Shown here: positions 62,092 to 64,000 of the stretch, in pieces
Position numbering within the stretch: the first letter of the stretch is position 1
How the letters are laid out: each line of letters starts with the position of its first letter
Source of the DNA: Pseudoalteromonas sp. MMG010
GTDB lineage: Bacteria; Pseudomonadota; Gammaproteobacteria; Enterobacterales; Alteromonadaceae
Direction of reading: 5' to 3'
Assembly: GCF_018100905.1 (NCBI RefSeq)
Contig: NZ_JAGJEG010000005.1
Span: forward strand, 124,001-188,000
DNA: 64,000 nucleotides
Position numbers and translations under genes: made by a program
The notes under the pieces: generated by a model
What the model was told of the DNA's origin: nothing
The model's database searches: none
What the model saw: the letters and a program-made list of their open reading frames with translations, nothing else

Positions 62092-64000
62092 ATGAACTTT
62101 AAATTAAATCGATTACTCACCATAATAACCGCAACGGTTATTTCAAGTGCTTTAATAGCATGTAGTCATCAAAACAATACGGCCTCAGCACCTGCTACAA
62201 TCAGTGACTTTGGTCCAATGATTAATATGCAAGGCTCACAAGCAGTGGCTATTAATAATCAATTTTGGTTATTAGCGAGTGAAACAAAGGGTCTTGTGCT
62301 TACCGATAGCCAAAATACCAACAGTACGGTGATTGCCGCTGGAAGCTTCGAGTCGCTATCAATTGAAGCCATTAATGAGCAAAGTTTTTTAGTGGCCACT
62401 GTTGATAACAATAAAGACAATGTTGTTATTTTCAAACTTGAAAATAACAACAACACATGGCGTATTAACGAACTTAATCGTGTACGCCTAAATAAATCAA
62501 AGCCCGAAACAGTGTGTTTATTTCATAACGAGCGTACACAGTTAGTCTCGGCTTTCACACCCGATGTACGTGGTTTAATCACCGAAACGTTGGTGTTTGA
62601 TATTAATAAAAATGTGCCGACCAACCTTACCGTTCGTCAATTTTCTGGTGTAAGTGAAGCTGCGGGCTGCGCTGTTAACCACCGCACAAACACCTTATAT
62701 ATCAGTGAAAGCGACACCGGAATTTGGGCTATTAATGCCAATGCAGAATCAAAAGAAAATAAAAAGCCAGTACTGCTTACCCAACCTTTTGGTAAATTAC
62801 CAGCAGCAGTGGGAGCACTTACAATCGCCAGTGACGCGAGACTATGGTTTACCACCAGCAGTGAAGGTAATAGCCTCATTTTTTCGTATAACCCGTTTAC
62901 TGACGAGCTTAAAAAGTGGCCACTTAATACCCCAATTACAGCGGAGTCTGTTGCGATAAGCTATAACGATAATAAGGCAATGGCGGTATTATACAACGAC
63001 GATACCGGTGCCTATGTCAGCACCGCGCTGGCAAGTACTGCGTATAACCTGCAAACGCAAAAGAAAGTTCAGCAACACGCTATTTACGCCCAAGCACAAA
63101 CAACCCCAGTTAAGGCTTTTGGTGACGCAGCAGATGATCCCGCTATTTGGGTGCACCCAAACACGCCAGATAAAAGCTTAATATTAGGCACTGATAAACG
63201 CCGCGGTTTAATGGTGTACAACTTACAAGGAATGCTGCAGCAGTCAATTGAAGTGGGGCGTTTAAATAATGTTGATATACGTCAAAATACACACATTAAT
63301 AACCCAACAAATACCCTTATTGCCGCCAGTAATCGCACGACAAATAGTATTAGCTTATTCTCTGTTGATACGAATAATACGGTGTTTCATTTGAGCGAAG
63401 TGACCACTAACTTAGACGAAATTTATGGTTTATGCATGTACTCATCGCGCTCTGGCCACTACGTATTTGTAAATGATAAGTCAGGGCTATATCAGCAATA
63501 CAAAATAACTCAAAATGGCAGCAACCTTAAGGGAGCTTTAGTAAGAGAGTTTAGCTTACCAAGCCAACCAGAAGGATGTAGCGCCGACGATGAGCGCGGG
63601 CAACTTTTTGCAGGTGAAGAAGATGCCGGTATTTGGTTTATTAATGCCGAACCCGATGCGGATACAGCCCCTATTATGCTGCAAACAATAAACGAGCAAT
63701 TGGTTGACGACGTTGAAGGTATGGAAATATACCAAAGCGATAATACACGCTATTTAGTCGTGTCGAGCCAAGGGGATCATAGTTATGTGGTGTATAAAAT
63801 TTTCGGTACTACCGCCAAGCCTAGCTTAGTATTTTCGGGAAAATTTAATATCATTGCTAATTTAAACAATGCGATAGATGGTGTATCCGAAACCGATGGT
63901 CTAACAGTAACAGCCAAAGCACTACCGGGTTATCCAGAAGGTATTTTAATCGTACAAGATGGTTATAACCGCATGCCGCAGCAGCCACAAAACTTTAAAA
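62092..64000 (+). CDS. Beta-propeller phytase, lipoprotein, 3' end cut by the window
   Basis: At least 636 codons, open to the window edge. The N-terminus is a lipoprotein signal with lipobox ALIAC (Cys 24). An N-terminal, less conserved propeller-like domain spans about residues 40-330. From ~340 the typical phytase domain begins: AFGDAADDPAIWVHPNTP, GTDKRRGLMVYNLQG, GRLNNVD, and at the very end LIVQDGYNRMPQQPQNFK, close to the usual C-terminus. Such dual-domain enzymes use calcium to release phosphate from phytate. With the adjacent receptor and Pho-box-like site it forms a phosphorus-scavenging unit on the cell surface. Confidence 0.93.
   Translation, partial: MNFKLNRLLTIITATVISSALIACSHQNNTASAPATISDFGPMINMQGSQAVAINNQFWLLASETKGLVLTDSQNTNSTVIAAGSFESLSIEAINEQSFLVATVDNNKDNVVIFKLENNNNTWRINELNRVRLNKSKPETVCLFHNERTQLVSAFTPDVRGLITETLVFDINKNVPTNLTVRQFSGVSEAAGCAVNHRTNTLYISESDTGIWAINANAESKENKKPVLLTQPFGKLPAAVGALTIASDARLWFTTSSEGNSLIFSYNPFTDELKKWPLNTPITAESVAISYNDNKAMAVLYNDDTGAYVSTALASTAYNLQTQKKVQQHAIYAQAQTTPVKAFGDAADDPAIWVHPNTPDKSLILGTDKRRGLMVYNLQGMLQQSIEVGRLNNVDIRQNTHINNPTNTLIAASNRTTNSISLFSVDTNNTVFHLSEVTTNLDEIYGLCMYSSRSGHYVFVNDKSGLYQQYKITQNGSNLKGALVREFSLPSQPEGCSADDERGQLFAGEEDAGIWFINAEPDADTAPIMLQTINEQLVDDVEGMEIYQSDNTRYLVVSSQGDHSYVVYKIFGTTAKPSLVFSGKFNIIANLNNAIDGVSETDGLTVTAKALPGYPEGILIVQDGYNRMPQQPQNFK

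Noticed and set aside
1..64000. CRISPR arrays, insertion sequences, prophage or integron genes
   Set aside because: No regularly spaced repeats, transposases, integrases or phage structural genes were seen in the reading frames.

Overview
The window reads as chromosome of a marine gammaproteobacterium, most likely Pseudoalteromonas or a close relative in the Alteromonadales. The grounds are its AT-rich composition, densely packed short-spaced genes, three TonB-dependent receptors, a DUF2986 protein and an enterobacterial-type (bcsE/F/G-containing) cellulose locus. The genus is an inference from these traits; no rRNA or marker gene is present. I see no tRNA, rRNA, CRISPR array, insertion sequence or prophage.

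Layout. 1-1630: 3' end of a CapB/PgsB-like Mur-ligase-family gene cut by the window edge, with its terminator. 1856-3111: a secreted repeat-type protein. 3236-16325: a complete cellulose synthesis locus made of two divergent operons, bcsEFG (minus) and bcsRQABZC (plus), nearly all genes overlapping. It has two oddities: BcsG is only its membrane domain, and BcsZ carries Asn where the E. coli enzyme has its catalytic Asp. 16670-26370: a peptide transporter, an M23 peptidase/bactofilin pair, a DUF4442 protein, two exporters, methylglyoxal synthase, a YegD-like Hsp70, a secreted ATP-type DNA ligase and a HAD phosphatase. 26473-37612: a TonB receptor, MscS channel, M3 lipoprotein peptidase, EamA transporter, dienelactone hydrolase, a LysR regulator divergent from a DJ-1/PfpI protein, a rhomboid protease and a YghU-type GST. 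37803-39728: a GGDEF-EAL protein.

39847-44960 is the least familiar region. It encodes a YHYH-domain lipoprotein, a small His/Met-rich secreted protein, a histidine kinase, a response regulator, a secreted EF-hand protein and an unknown Pro-rich protein. Several products share short PPP/RPP motifs. The two intergenic start regions share an AATGTG-type 11-bp tandem repeat of the kind OmpR-family regulators bind. This may be an uncharacterised self-regulated envelope/metal signalling module.

45257-58492 holds an S9 peptidase, flavin reductase, DUF1499 protein, small unknowns, an M20 peptidase, an OprC-like copper receptor (CxxxM and HxM both present) whose start codon lies in a perfect 15-bp inverted repeat, a soluble PAS-PAS chemoreceptor, an MFS exporter and an AraC regulator. 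58476-59393 is a membrane GGDEF protein with a broken active site (AGDCF) but an intact RxxD I-site. 59680-64000 is a phytate-use pair: a TonB receptor preceded by a Pho-box-like direct repeat, then a lipoprotein beta-propeller phytase that runs off the window end.

c-di-GMP is a recurring theme: BcsA PilZ, BcsE GIL, the GGDEF-EAL protein and the degenerate GGDEF protein could all link to cellulose output.
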